Source: JBGZFC01 sp041846575
GTDB lineage: Bacteria; Bacteroidota; Bacteroidia; Bacteroidales; Dysgonomonadaceae
Direction of reading: 5' to 3'
NCBI GenBank assembly: GCA_041846575.1
Contig: JBGZFC010000049.1
Coordinates: 1 to 64,000 of the forward strand
Length of the DNA stretch: 64,000 nt
Below, in pieces: positions 27,004 to 36,300 of this stretch. The notes beneath the pieces are model-generated. The model was given only the letters and a program-made list of their open reading frames with translations. It did not search any database and was not told the DNA's origin. Each line of letters starts with the position of its first letter. The stretch's first letter is position 1. A program made the position numbers and the translations under genes.

Positions 27004-27055
27004 TACAAAAAAGCCTGTTTTAACGTTCTCTAATCATATATAAAAGCTTAAAATA

Positions 27056-28528
27056 TTGTCGGAAAGAGATAATTCATACAAACACATTCTTAAAGCGGTT
27101 GGACTTTTCGGTAGTTCGCAGGTTATACAGATTCTTACAGGCATTATCCGCACAAAGGTTATTGCCGTGGTTTTGGGTGCCGTGGGATTCGGACTTATAA
27201 GCGTTTTGCAAAATATTATCCAAATTTTTACAACATCAGGAGTGTTCGGTTTCGATACCGGCAGCGTAAGACGTATTGCCATAGAAAAAGATAATAGCAA
27301 TAGACTTTCATTTATTGCTTCGGTAACAAAAAAATGGTTTTTATGGTTTGCATTTTTGGCTTCGTCTGTATGTTTAATATTCTGTTATCCAATCAGTTTA
27401 TGGGCTTTTGATGACAGCAGCTATGCCATAAAAATAGCATTTTTATCCATCTCTGTTTTATTTGCAATTTTAGGTAAAGGATATTACTCCATATTACAAG
27501 GGACTAATAGAGTTAGTTCTATGGTAAAAGTATCTATTTTTGGCAATATCTTATCCCTTGCATTGTCAATTCCTCTTTATCTGTTATTTGGAATAAACGG
27601 TATAATTCCCTCGTTAATAATATTCAGTGTTTTGCAATTCTTTTTTGCTTGGCGATATGTGTCGTATATGCGTATCGGGTTGGTTAAAGTTTCTTTGCGA
27701 GAAGCTTGGCATTCGGGTAAAAAGACATTACGTCTTGGAATTGCAATTATGATTTCATCTCTTGCCAACACGTTGACAATGTTCTTGTTGCGTGTTTTTA
27801 TTATTGATGAAATAGATATGGCGGCTGCCGGGCTGTTTCAAGCTGTATGGACTATCAGTAATACATATATGTTGTTGGTTCTCAACTCTATGAGTGCAGA
27901 TTACTTTCCACGTTTAAGTGCTGTGTCTAATGACAACTCTTTGGTAAGAAAGGCGATAGATGAACAAACATACGTGGTTATAAATATTATTACGCCAATC
28001 GTAATTCTTGTTATGATTTTTGGCAAGCAGATTCTCAATATCTTGTACTCTTCTGAGTTTGTGATGATTAGTGATTTGCTGAATCTGCAACTGTTGGGAA
28101 CTTTCCTGAAAGTTGCATCGTGGCCCATGGCATTTATATTATTGGCAAAGGGTAAAAGATTCCATTTTATATTTTCCGAAATATCGTTTTTTCTGGTCTA
28201 TTTCTTACTTACCTATTTCTTATTTCCTGCTTTAGGCTTAAATGCTACAGGTGTGGGTTATTTGGCGGCTTACATTTACTATTTCATCGTTATAGTTTTA
28301 TATGCCAAAAACATTTCAAATTATCATTGGAATAGAGATAATCTGAAATTGGTATCTATCTCATCAATCTTCATCTTAGTGGCTTTTTCTGTTGCCTATT
28401 TGAGTGATTTGCCCAAATTTATTATTGGTGCAATACTTATAATTATTTCGGGGTATTACTCTATTATTAATTTGAATAAAATAATTGATGTTAAGGCATT
28501 TATTAACAAGCTAATCCGTAGAGAGTAG
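27056..28528 (+). CDS. Polysaccharide (O-antigen) flippase, Wzx/MATE-like
   Basis: Integral membrane protein of 490 residues with about 12-14 hydrophobic helices. The N-terminal HILKAVGLFGSSQVIQILTGIIRTKVIAVVLGAVGFGL is typical of the O-antigen translocase branch, which flips lipid-linked sugar repeats across the inner membrane. No ATG opens the frame; the likely start is TTG at 27056, since a stop codon lies in frame at 27041. No clear TAnnTTTG box is seen in the short gap to the divergent ABC-F gene. Nearby glycosyltransferases at 28553-31614 suggest a surface glycan role. Confidence 0.85.
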   Translation: MSERDNSYKHILKAVGLFGSSQVIQILTGIIRTKVIAVVLGAVGFGLISVLQNIIQIFTTSGVFGFDTGSVRRIAIEKDNSNRLSFIASVTKKWFLWFAFLASSVCLIFCYPISLWAFDDSSYAIKIAFLSISVLFAILGKGYYSILQGTNRVSSMVKVSIFGNILSLALSIPLYLLFGINGIIPSLIIFSVLQFFFAWRYVSYMRIGLVKVSLREAWHSGKKTLRLGIAIMISSLANTLTMFLLRVFIIDEIDMAAAGLFQAVWTISNTYMLLVLNSMSADYFPRLSAVSNDNSLVRKAIDEQTYVVINIITPIVILVMIFGKQILNILYSSEFVMISDLLNLQLLGTFLKVASWPMAFILLAKGKRFHFIFSEISFFLVYFLLTYFLFPALGLNATGVGYLAAYIYYFIVIVLYAKNISNYHWNRDNLKLVSISSIFILVAFSVAYLSDLPKFIIGAILIIISGYYSIINLNKIIDVKAFINKLIRRE

Positions 28529-28552
28529 ATAAACTTTTATTCTTGTGTGTGA

Positions 28553-29491
28553 TTATTTGGAATTTAAAAGATAAAATAGTCGCCAAACACCTCTTCCTCC
28601 CATTATTTTATAATTGTATGACAACTTGAATAGTCCTCTTTTTTTTGCAGGAATATTTGATAATATTTCGGATAACCACTGCTTGCTTATATCTTTTTCT
28701 CCTTCAAGATACAAATCTCCGGCTATGATTAATTTTTTAAACCAAATGGCAAGCAGCAGTTGGTTTTTGTTTTTCAAGTCAGATTCTCGTAATATGTCGG
28801 CAGCTACATTTATAGAGTGCGATATGTCTTGATGCGATTGCGAAAAACCTGTTCCCGAAATGCTCTCTTCGTGCATAAGATAGTTGTCGAGCGTCGGTTT
28901 TTTTATCCATTTCACTCTGTCTGTTTTCATCAGTAATCTGATACCCAATTCCCAATCTTGCCATCTGAAAAGAGACTCATTCCATCCGCCAACTTCTCTT
29001 ACGAGGCTTGTTCTGATAATCGTAGCAAGAGTGGAGAGGTAACCGGTAAGTATGTGCTTGTCAAGTCTGTTTGAGAAAATTTTGATTCTTGGCTTTACTT
29101 TTTTGTTGGGATGCGTAATGTCGAACGTTATTCCAATAATGTCTGCCAAAGGATTCTCTTTTATTGTTTGCGCGATTTTATCCATTTTGAAGGGGTACAT
29201 CTCGTCGTCGGAATCGTAAAACGATACAAATTCGCCGGTTACAAGGCTAAGACCTTTATTACGAGCGGCGTTTGCCCCTTTTTTTGTTTCACTTGCGACA
29301 ACTATTTCGAAAGAGTCGGAGTTGTGTTTTTCTTTGAAATCGTTGCAAATAGTTAGCGAAGAATCGGACGAATTGTTATCTACAATAATCAGTTGCAATG
29401 GTCTGTATGTCTGATTTTTAACAGATTGCAACGTACGAAGTAAAATTTTCTCGCGATTGTATATCGGTATTACAATACTTATTTTTGACAC
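28553..29491 (-). CDS. Family 2 glycosyltransferase
   Basis: GT-A fold enzyme that transfers a sugar from a nucleotide donor. SKISIVIPIYNREKILLRTL opens the domain, GANAARNKGL and SFYDSDDEMYP carry the nucleotide- and metal-binding residues (DSDD), and GWNESLFRWQDWELGIRL follows. The start is taken as the GTG at 29491: an AGGAGG Shine-Dalgarno lies 6 bases upstream and the alternative TTG at 29530 would add 13 residues atypical of the family. It overlaps the end of the upstream glycosyltransferase gene by 13 bases, so the pair is coupled. Confidence 0.85.
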   Translation of the reverse strand: MSKISIVIPIYNREKILLRTLQSVKNQTYRPLQLIIVDNNSSDSSLTICNDFKEKHNSDSFEIVVASETKKGANAARNKGLSLVTGEFVSFYDSDDEMYPFKMDKIAQTIKENPLADIIGITFDITHPNKKVKPRIKIFSNRLDKHILTGYLSTLATIIRTSLVREVGGWNESLFRWQDWELGIRLLMKTDRVKWIKKPTLDNYLMHEESISGTGFSQSHQDISHSINVAADILRESDLKNKNQLLLAIWFKKLIIAGDLYLEGEKDISKQWLSEILSNIPAKKRGLFKLSYNYKIMGGRGVWRLFYLLNSK

Positions 29492-30459
29492 TTTAACCTC
29501 CTTCTTTCCATGATTGAATAAAATCTCCAAAATAGTTTAGGAGTTGTTTTCAGGATGTAGTATCCCATTATGAAGTTTGTTTTTTTACTTCGTAACAGAG
29601 ATTTCGTAATATCCGACTTATTTCGCAGTTCGGACACGAATTTTATCGATTTCCTATCGTCCCCAAATTCATATAACACAGAAAACAAGTATATTATGGT
29701 ATAAGCGATAATCAAATCAAATATATCTTTGTCTTTATCGCTTTTGCAGTTTTGATGTTTAAAACTATTCAAGCTATCGGCTACAATTATTAAGTCATCG
29801 CATCTTTTGTAGTTGACAAGCGTGGTAATGGATTTTTCCCTGTGTCTGTGGAAGTAGATAATATCAGACACAAAAACTATTTTATTGGCATAAAAGAGTG
29901 CTCGCGGCGTAAATTCGGCATCTTCGTGATAAATGCCGGATTTAAAAAGCAAATTGTGATTTGTAAGAAACTCTTTTTTAAATAGATAACATTGAGCTGT
30001 TGCCTGATATATTCGTTTGTATAGAAACTCTTTTCCGCTTATTCCGTCAGGAGAATTTTCGATATACTTTTCTCTTTTTTGGTTTGATAGAAATTTCAAT
30101 CTTGATACCGCCACCATATCGGGAAAATCGTTTTGTTCTATTTTTCCGATAATTTTTTGCAAACAATTCTCCGTAATATAGTCGTCTGAGTCGATAAACC
30201 ATATATATTTTCCCGAAGCCTCCTCTATACCTCTATTGCGAGTCATGCTCAATCCTTTGTTGGTCTGACTTACAATTTTAATATTTGAATTTTGTTTGGC
30301 ATATCTTTCGGCAACATTCAGGCTTTGGTCTGTAGAGCCATCGTTTATCACTATTATTTCGTACAAATCGTAACTCAAGTCCTGTTTGATAAGCGACTCC
30401 AAGCATTCAGCCAAAAACTCATCTACGTTGTACGTCGGTACTATAAAACTCAGTATCAT
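29479..30459 (-). CDS. Family 2 glycosyltransferase
   Basis: 326-residue GT2 enzyme, WbbL/EpsJ-like in layout. LSFIVPTYNVDEFLAECLESL begins the fold, VINDGSTDQSLN and NRGIEEASGKYIWFIDSDDYI carry the donor- and metal-binding residues, and ALFYANKIVFVSDIIYFHRHR follows. The C-terminus is helical and basic. It is transcribed towards the second GT2 gene and divergently from the glycosyltransferase at 30511; the two promoters overlap in a 50-base gap. Confidence 0.87.
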   Translation of the reverse strand: MILSFIVPTYNVDEFLAECLESLIKQDLSYDLYEIIVINDGSTDQSLNVAERYAKQNSNIKIVSQTNKGLSMTRNRGIEEASGKYIWFIDSDDYITENCLQKIIGKIEQNDFPDMVAVSRLKFLSNQKREKYIENSPDGISGKEFLYKRIYQATAQCYLFKKEFLTNHNLLFKSGIYHEDAEFTPRALFYANKIVFVSDIIYFHRHREKSITTLVNYKRCDDLIIVADSLNSFKHQNCKSDKDKDIFDLIIAYTIIYLFSVLYEFGDDRKSIKFVSELRNKSDITKSLLRSKKTNFIMGYYILKTTPKLFWRFYSIMERRRLKCQK

Positions 30460-30475
30460 TTCCTTTTATTTTTTA

Positions 30476-30493
30476 CAAATATAGCTATCTTTG
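30476..30493. promoter_or_regulatory. Back-to-back divergent -7 boxes
   Basis: Minus strand: TATATTTG at 30483-30476, serving the GT2 gene at 30459. Plus strand: TATCTTTG at 30486-30493, serving the gene at 30511. Only two bases separate the boxes, so RNA polymerase could hardly occupy both at once. Confidence 0.6.
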
Positions 30494-30510
30494 TTGAAAA
30501 TTTGAACTAT

Positions 30511-31614
30511 ATGAAAATATTATTTATCGGTGAGTATAGCAATGTTCATTTTCACCTGAAACAAGGACTTGAAGAGTTAGGGCACGATGTAACCCTAATT
30601 ACGAGCGATGGCGGATGGCGCAAATATTATTCCGATATCTCATTGACACGCAAATCAGGTTCATTTGCCGATGGCATAAAATATCTTTTCTCTTTGATGC
30701 GAGTCTTGCCAAAACTAAAAGGTTTTGATATAGTTCAGATAAATAATCCGGCAGATTTTTTTCAATTACGAGCAAAGCGTAATTTGAAAATATATGAATA
30801 CTTGAGAAAAAGGAACAAGAAGGTGTTCCTCGCAGCCTATGCTACGGACTATTTCTGGGTAAAGGCTTGTATAGAGGATAATATTTTTCGTTATTGCGAA
30901 TATGTTGCAAACGGCAAGTTTAACGATAACAAGTATAATGCAGAAGAGATAAATGTTTGGACTGATAGCGAAAAGAAAGATGCCAATATTCGTGTTGCCG
31001 AAAGTTGTAACGGCATTATCGCCTGTTTGTACGAATATTATGCGGCATACAAAAGTCATTTTCCCCGAAAAACAACCTATATCCCATTACCGATTATTAT
31101 AGATGATATTAAGCGAGAAAATAAGGTTTTCAATCCCAATAGAATAAAGTTCTTTATCGGTATTCAGAAAGCGAAAAACGAGCTGAAAGGAACCGATATT
31201 ATGCTTAGAGCATTGGAGCGACTGCAAGAGAAATATCCCGATAAGGTTGAGATAATAAAGGCTGTTTCAGTTCCCTACAAGGAGTACGAAAAGATGATGA
31301 ATGATGCTGATATTCTGTTAGACCAATTGTATTCTTATACCCCTGCAATGAATGCCTTGATGGCAATGGCAAAAGGAATTGTTGTGGTTGGTGGCGGAGA
31401 ACCTGAAAATTACGAGATTCTCAAAGAAACCGGATTACGCCCTATCATAAATGTGTTTCCCAATGAAGATGATGTTTTTGAAAAACTTGAGTGGTTGGTT
31501 TTAAATAGTGAAGAGATACCTCGATTGAGTGCCGAAAGCAGAGAGTATGTCGAAAAGCATCATTGCCATAGGAAAGTAGTCAGGCGGTATCTTGATTATT
31601 GGCAAAAACGATAA
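30511..31614 (+). CDS. Glycosyltransferase (GT4/GT1-like, GT-B fold)
   Basis: About 367 residues. MKILFIGEYSNVHFHLKQGLEELGHDVTLI is a typical GT-B N-terminal Rossmann start, and the C-terminal half contains MNDADILLDQLYSYTPAMNALMAMAKGIVVVGGG...ENYEIL, resembling the donor-binding E-x7-E region. The frame is open from 30292 but overlaps the divergent gene and its promoter; the ATG at 30511 directly follows the -7 box. Donor and acceptor cannot be inferred. It belongs to the small glycan cluster with the flippase and two GT2 enzymes. Confidence 0.8.
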   Translation: MKILFIGEYSNVHFHLKQGLEELGHDVTLITSDGGWRKYYSDISLTRKSGSFADGIKYLFSLMRVLPKLKGFDIVQINNPADFFQLRAKRNLKIYEYLRKRNKKVFLAAYATDYFWVKACIEDNIFRYCEYVANGKFNDNKYNAEEINVWTDSEKKDANIRVAESCNGIIACLYEYYAAYKSHFPRKTTYIPLPIIIDDIKRENKVFNPNRIKFFIGIQKAKNELKGTDIMLRALERLQEKYPDKVEIIKAVSVPYKEYEKMMNDADILLDQLYSYTPAMNALMAMAKGIVVVGGGEPENYEILKETGLRPIINVFPNEDDVFEKLEWLVLNSEEIPRLSAESREYVEKHHCHRKVVRRYLDYWQKR

Positions 31615-31629
31615 AATGTCATAAGCCCG

Positions 31630-31728
31630 ACATCGATTTTCAATTCGAGCTTTTTTCGAATATTCGCCAAAACCCTTTGCAACAAATCATTTCAAAGTAA
31701 AATGAAAATATTTATCGGACAGCAATAT
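31630..31728 (-). repeat. Element family A copy (partial)
   Basis: The minus strand begins ATTGCTGTCCGATAAATA then TTTTCATTTTACTTTGAAATGATTTG, matching the left end and interior of the element at 61569-61706 with few mismatches. The far end fades out near the glycosyltransferase stop at 31614. Confidence 0.6.
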
Positions 31729-31771
31729 AAAAAATCCACCAATTTGAGGACTTGCCTGTAAATTGGTGGAT
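31729..31771 (-). terminator. Terminator of rpsA
   Basis: A perfect 12-base-pair stem (ATCCACCAATTT / AAATTGGTGGAT) followed on the minus strand by a run of T residues, about 60 bases after the rpsA stop codon at 31834. Confidence 0.8.
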
Positions 31772-31833
31772 AAATTATTATATAAGAACCCTGAAGGGTT
31801 TACTTATTACTATTCGAAAGTTGCAAATTGGAA

Positions 31834-33660
31834 TTACTCTTCTGTTTTTGCTTCTTCTGCTTTGCTTTCTTTGAAAGCCTGAACTTTTTGGTTATCAAGT
31901 TTCTCTTTCAATGCAGCAAGTTCTTCTATGTCGCCCAAAGTTGTTTTTTCCATTGTGGCGGTTGCATCAGCGATTGTTTCCTCATTTTTAGCTGCTGCAC
32001 GTTTGCCTTTTTTAGGTTCTTCTACAACCTCTTCGAATGTGCGACTGTGAGAAACGATTATACGTTTTGCGTCTTTATTGAATTCGATTACTCTGAACTC
32101 TAGTTTTTCGTCCAATTGCGCTTGTGAACCGTCTTCTTTTACCAAGTGTTTTGGAGTTGCAAAACCTTCAACACCGTAAGGTAGAGAAATGATAGCACCT
32201 TTATCAAGTACCTCTATAATAGTACCTTCGTGTATTGAACCGGTTGTGAAAATAGTTTCAAACACGTCCCATGGATTTTCTTCCAGTTGTTTGTGTCCTA
32301 AACTCAAACGACGATTTTCTTTATCGATTTCAAGAACTTGAACGTCTATTTTCGCGCCAATTTCTGTTACTTCGCTCGGGTGTTTGATCTTTTTCGTCCA
32401 AGAAAGGTCAGAAATGTGGATTAAACCTTCAACACCATCTTCTATTTCAACGAAAGCTCCAAAGTTTGTGAAGTTGCGAACCGTAGCAGAGTGAGTGCTG
32501 CCAACAGGATATTTCTCTTCGATATTTTCCCATGGATCTGCTTTCAATTGTTTGATACCAAGTGACATTTTGCGTTCTTCTCTATCTAATACAAGAACTA
32601 CAGCTTCCAACTCTTCGCCAACAGTTACAAAATCTTGTGCGCTGTGTAAGTGTTGTGTCCAGCTCATTTCTGAAACGTGGATAAGTCCTTCTACGCCGGG
32701 AGCAACTTCTACAAATGCACCGTAATCGGCAATAACAACAACTTTACCTTTAACTACATCCCCTTCTTTCAAGTTTGGATCAAGAGAATCCCATGGATGT
32801 GGAGTTAGTTGTTTCAATCCGAGGGCAATACGTTTTTTATCGTTGTCGAAATCAAGTATAGCTACGTTGATTTTGTCGTCTAATTGTACAACTTCTTCAG
32901 GATGTTGGATACGTCCCCAAGAAAGGTCTGTAATGTGGATTAAACCGTCAACACCGCCCAAGTCAACGAATACTCCGTAAGAAGTGATGTTTTTAACCAC
33001 ACCTTCGAGTACTTGTCCTTTTTCGAGTTTCGAAATAATTTCTTTCTTCTGTTGTTCCAATTCTTCTTCGATAAGAGCTTTGTGTGAAACAACAACGTTT
33101 TTGAATTCAGGGTTGATTTTAACCACTTTGAATTCCATTGTTTTGTCAACAAAAATGTCGTAATCGCGAATCGGCTTCACGTCAATTTGCGATCCGGGTA
33201 AGAATGCTTCTATACCAAATACATCTACAATCATACCACCTTTTGTGCGGCATTTGATGTAACCTTTGATAATTTCGTTGTTTTCCATAGCAGCATTTAC
33301 ACGCTCCCAAGAACGCGATGCGCGTGCTTTTTTGTGTGAAAGGAGCAGTTGTCCTTTGCTGTCTTCCTGGCTTTCGATATAAACTTCTACCTCGTCACCA
33401 ACTTTAAGTTCAGGATTATAACGGAATTCGTTCATAGATACAATTCCGTCAGATTTGTATCCAATGTTTACAACTACTTCGCGTTTGTTTAGAGAAGTAA
33501 CGGTTCCGATTACTACCTCTTTGTCATTGATTTTGCTAAGAGTGTTGCCGTAGCTTTCTGTAAGTTGGTCTCTTTGTTGTTTGCTGTACGCATCGCCTTC
33601 AGCATAAGCAGCCCAATCAAAATCTTCGATGGGAGCTACATTTTTTAATTTGTCAGTCAT
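31834..33660 (-). CDS. rpsA: 30S ribosomal protein S1
   Basis: mRNA-binding ribosomal protein of 608 residues made of six S1 (OB-fold) repeats, roughly at 45-110, 125-195, 210-280, 295-365, 385-455 and 470-540. Several carry the hallmark V.G.V......G.FV....GVEGLIH.S pattern. The C-terminal tail (about 550-608) is acidic/lysine-rich. In Bacteroidota, S1 matters for initiation because mRNAs often lack strong Shine-Dalgarno sequences, as in most genes here. It is a single gene with its own promoter and terminator. Confidence 0.97.
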   Translation of the reverse strand: MTDKLKNVAPIEDFDWAAYAEGDAYSKQQRDQLTESYGNTLSKINDKEVVIGTVTSLNKREVVVNIGYKSDGIVSMNEFRYNPELKVGDEVEVYIESQEDSKGQLLLSHKKARASRSWERVNAAMENNEIIKGYIKCRTKGGMIVDVFGIEAFLPGSQIDVKPIRDYDIFVDKTMEFKVVKINPEFKNVVVSHKALIEEELEQQKKEIISKLEKGQVLEGVVKNITSYGVFVDLGGVDGLIHITDLSWGRIQHPEEVVQLDDKINVAILDFDNDKKRIALGLKQLTPHPWDSLDPNLKEGDVVKGKVVVIADYGAFVEVAPGVEGLIHVSEMSWTQHLHSAQDFVTVGEELEAVVLVLDREERKMSLGIKQLKADPWENIEEKYPVGSTHSATVRNFTNFGAFVEIEDGVEGLIHISDLSWTKKIKHPSEVTEIGAKIDVQVLEIDKENRRLSLGHKQLEENPWDVFETIFTTGSIHEGTIIEVLDKGAIISLPYGVEGFATPKHLVKEDGSQAQLDEKLEFRVIEFNKDAKRIIVSHSRTFEEVVEEPKKGKRAAAKNEETIADATATMEKTTLGDIEELAALKEKLDNQKVQAFKESKAEEAKTEE

Positions 33661-33722
33661 CTGTTGTTAATAAAAATTTTAATTAAAATAAGTTAGACAT
33701 TATGTTGTCAAAAAAACGGATG

Positions 33723-33753
33723 CAAAGGTACACAAAATTTTGATACGGAACAA
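33723..33753 (-). promoter_or_regulatory. Promoter of rpsA
   Basis: Minus strand: TTG at 33753-33751, 20-base spacer, TACCTTTG at 33730-33723. The leader to the start codon at 33660 is about 60 bases. Confidence 0.65.
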
Positions 33754-33813
33754 TTTGTATCAATTCTTTTTACCGAAAAAAGTGTTTTTATTCTCTGATT
33801 ATTAAAATAGTAT

Positions 33814-33821
33814 TATCTTTG
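33814..33821 (+). promoter_or_regulatory. -7 box of DPP III-like gene
   Basis: TATCTTTG (TAnnTTTG) lies 25 bases before the start at 33846. The alternative ATG at 33819 lies within this box and is therefore excluded. Confidence 0.6.
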
Positions 33822-33845
33822 TACTCTAAACAAAAAAGAAAAGAT

Positions 33846-35909
33846 ATGAGAAAAATTATTTTTATGCTTACAACTATTTTGCTCTTAGCTGCATGTACAA
33901 ACAGTAAAAAGACGGAATCGGCTGCTGTTGCCGACGATTTTATTGATGAGAATTTTCAGTATCAAGTTGATAGATTTGCCGATATAGAAATTCTTCGTTA
34001 TCCTGTTATGGGATTCAAATCTCTCTCTTTGCAACAGAAAGAACTAATATATTATCTCTCGCAAGCTGCACTGGAAGGGAGAGATATTCTTTGGGACCAA
34101 CACAACAAGTACAATTTGACTATTCGCAGAATTTGTGAAAATATTTACGAAAATTACAAAGGCGACAAAACAAACGAAGATTGGAAAAACTTCGAGACAT
34201 ATCTGAAACAAATCTGGATGGCTAACGGTATTCACCACCACTATTCGGAAGATAAAATAATGCCGAAATTTTCGAGCGACTTTTTCTTATCTATGGCTAA
34301 AAGTTTAGATTTGAATCAAATGCTTTCGGCGGAGGGTTTATCTGTTGATGAAACTCTTAAAGAGATTGTTCCCGTTATGTTCGATCCTAAAGTAATGCCA
34401 AAAAGATTAAATCAGACTGCAGGAAGCGACCTTATCACAACTTCGGCTGTGAACTTTTACGAGAATGTAACTCAAAAAGAGGTGGAAGCTTTCTACAACA
34501 GCATGAAAGATGTGAACGACAATACTCCTGTTTCTTACGGACTTAATAGCAAAGTTGTAAAAAAAGACGGCGTTATTACAGAGCAAGTTTGGAAATTGGG
34601 CGGGATGTACGACAAAGCCATTGCACGCATTATTTCATGGTTGGAAAAAGCTGCTAATGTAGCGGAAAACGACCAACAAAAAGATATAATCAATTCGTTG
34701 ATATCTTATTATAAAACCGGTAGTTTGGAGACTTTTGATGAATTCTCTATTAAATGGGTACAAGATAATACTTCGCGTATTGATTTTGTTAACGGATTTA
34801 TTGAAAATTATACCGACCCTCTTGGAATGAAAGCTACTTGGGAATCATTAGTAAACTTTAAAAGTGAAGAAGCTTCAAAACGCACACAGATAATCAGCGA
34901 CAATGCTCAATGGTTTGAAGATAATTCACCAATCGATTCTAAATTTAAGAAAGAAGAGGTAAAAGGAGTATCTGCGAAAGTAATTACTGCAGCAATGTTG
35001 GGCGGAGACTGCTATCCTGCAACACCAATAGGTATTAACTTACCGAATGCTAACTGGATACGTCGCGATTACGGTTCAAAATCTGTAACTATCGATAATA
35101 TCACATTTGCTTATGCAAAAGCTTCGGAAGGCAATGGTTTCAACGAAGAGTTTATGTGGAGCGACGTTGAGCGTGAATACAGCAAAAAATATGGTTCACT
35201 AACCGATAATATGCACACCGACTTACATGAGTGTTTAGGACACGGCTCGGGTAAATTGCTCCCAGGTGTTGACGGAGATGCTTTGCGTGCTTACGGTTCG
35301 CCGATTGAAGAGACACGTGCCGACCTTTTTGCTCTATACTATTTAGGCGATCCTAAAATGGTAGAACTCGGATTGTTACCTGATCAAGAAGCATATAAAG
35401 CTGAGTATTACAAATATATTATGAACGGTGCTATGACCCAACTTACTCGTATCGAACCGGGTAAAAATATTGAGCAGGCACACATGCGTAATCGTGCTAC
35501 AATTGCTAATTGGGTAATTGAAAACGGTAAAAAAGATAATATTGTTGAGATGAAAGAGAGAGACGGTAAGTTATACATTGTTGTTAACGATTATGCAAAA
35601 CTACGCAATTTGTTCGGACAATTACTGTCTGAAGTACAAAGAATTAAATCTGAAGGAGACTTTGATGCCGCGAAAAATTTGGTTGAAACTTACGGTGTGA
35701 AAGTTGATGCGAAACTTCATAAACAAGTATTGGCTCGTTACGAAGCGTTGAATTTGGCTCCGTACAGAGGTTTTGTAAATCCGGAATACAAACTTGTTAC
35801 CGATAAAAACGGAAAAATAACCGATGTTGTAATTTCTTATGATGAGGATTATGTAACTCAACAATTGCGTTACTCAAAACAATATTCGGTATTACCTTTA
35901 AAAAACTAA
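33846..35909 (+). CDS. Dipeptidyl peptidase III-like metallopeptidase (family M49), lipoprotein
   Basis: Zinc peptidase that would remove dipeptides from the N-terminus of short peptides. It carries the M49 hexapeptide HEXXGH as HECLGH (about residues 461-466) and the second zinc ligand motif EETRAD (about 488-493), where the family has EEC/TRAE/D. Residues 1-18 form a lipoprotein signal (LLLAAC), unlike the cytoplasmic eukaryotic DPP III; export to the periplasm or outer membrane is therefore predicted. 687 residues. It pairs metabolically with DPP IV at 36501-38660 in peptide use. Confidence 0.88.
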   Translation: MRKIIFMLTTILLLAACTNSKKTESAAVADDFIDENFQYQVDRFADIEILRYPVMGFKSLSLQQKELIYYLSQAALEGRDILWDQHNKYNLTIRRICENIYENYKGDKTNEDWKNFETYLKQIWMANGIHHHYSEDKIMPKFSSDFFLSMAKSLDLNQMLSAEGLSVDETLKEIVPVMFDPKVMPKRLNQTAGSDLITTSAVNFYENVTQKEVEAFYNSMKDVNDNTPVSYGLNSKVVKKDGVITEQVWKLGGMYDKAIARIISWLEKAANVAENDQQKDIINSLISYYKTGSLETFDEFSIKWVQDNTSRIDFVNGFIENYTDPLGMKATWESLVNFKSEEASKRTQIISDNAQWFEDNSPIDSKFKKEEVKGVSAKVITAAMLGGDCYPATPIGINLPNANWIRRDYGSKSVTIDNITFAYAKASEGNGFNEEFMWSDVEREYSKKYGSLTDNMHTDLHECLGHGSGKLLPGVDGDALRAYGSPIEETRADLFALYYLGDPKMVELGLLPDQEAYKAEYYKYIMNGAMTQLTRIEPGKNIEQAHMRNRATIANWVIENGKKDNIVEMKERDGKLYIVVNDYAKLRNLFGQLLSEVQRIKSEGDFDAAKNLVETYGVKVDAKLHKQVLARYEALNLAPYRGFVNPEYKLVTDKNGKITDVVISYDEDYVTQQLRYSKQYSVLPLKN

Positions 35910-35988
35910 TTCAAATAATATCATAAACTTAGTTTTGACCGAGCCTTAATAAACGTTACAGGTTTTTTATACAGAAATAATTCTTTTT

Positions 35989-36031
35989 ATCCATTAATTT
36001 GAAGGATAATCTTCAAATTAATGGATTTTTA
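35989..36031 (+). terminator. Terminator of DPP III-like gene
   Basis: A perfect 16-base-pair stem (ATCCATTAATTTGAAG / CTTCAAATTAATGGAT) with a 6-base loop, followed by five T residues. A family A element begins at once behind it. Confidence 0.85.
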
Positions 36032-36187
36032 TTATTGGGTCCGACAAATAATATTTTATCAAACATCAATGATTATTTAATAAATATCCATTCTTTTTAC
36101 CTCTTTATAGATTTTAGTAAACAGGTGAAATTTTCGGTAATCGGATTGCAAATTTATTCGTATATCTATTTATCGAACAACAATAAT
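36031..36187. repeat. Element family A copy with inverted ends
   Basis: The ends ATTATTGGGTCCGACAAATA and, in reverse complement, ATTATTGTTGTTCGATAAAT match the family A terminal repeat. The interior is AT-rich and non-coding. It looks like a MITE-type element about 157 bases long. Confidence 0.55.
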
Positions 36188-36191
36188 TTCC

Positions 36192-36300
36192 TATAGTTCG
36201 GAGTTGGGAATACCGCTTGTTATCCCTGTCATTTCGAATGCAGTGAGAAATCTGTTTGTATAGATGTGAATTTGGTAAGAGGAAATACACAAGATACTAA
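36192..36300 (+). repeat. Family B intergenic repeat
   Basis: From CTATAGTTCGGAGTTGGGAA through CTGTCATTTCGAATGCAGTG to ACACAAGATACTAAG; near-identical to the reverse complement of 23702-23810 over about 109 bases. Confidence 0.75.

Noticed and set aside
30292..30510. N-terminal extension of the glycosyltransferase at 30511
   Set aside because: The extension is antisense to a GT2 gene and contains the promoter; the ATG at 30511 starts a normal GT-B fold.
27056..31614. Complete capsule or O-antigen locus
   Set aside because: Only a flippase and three glycosyltransferases are present, on mixed strands, with no polymerase, chain-length regulator or sugar-nucleotide genes.
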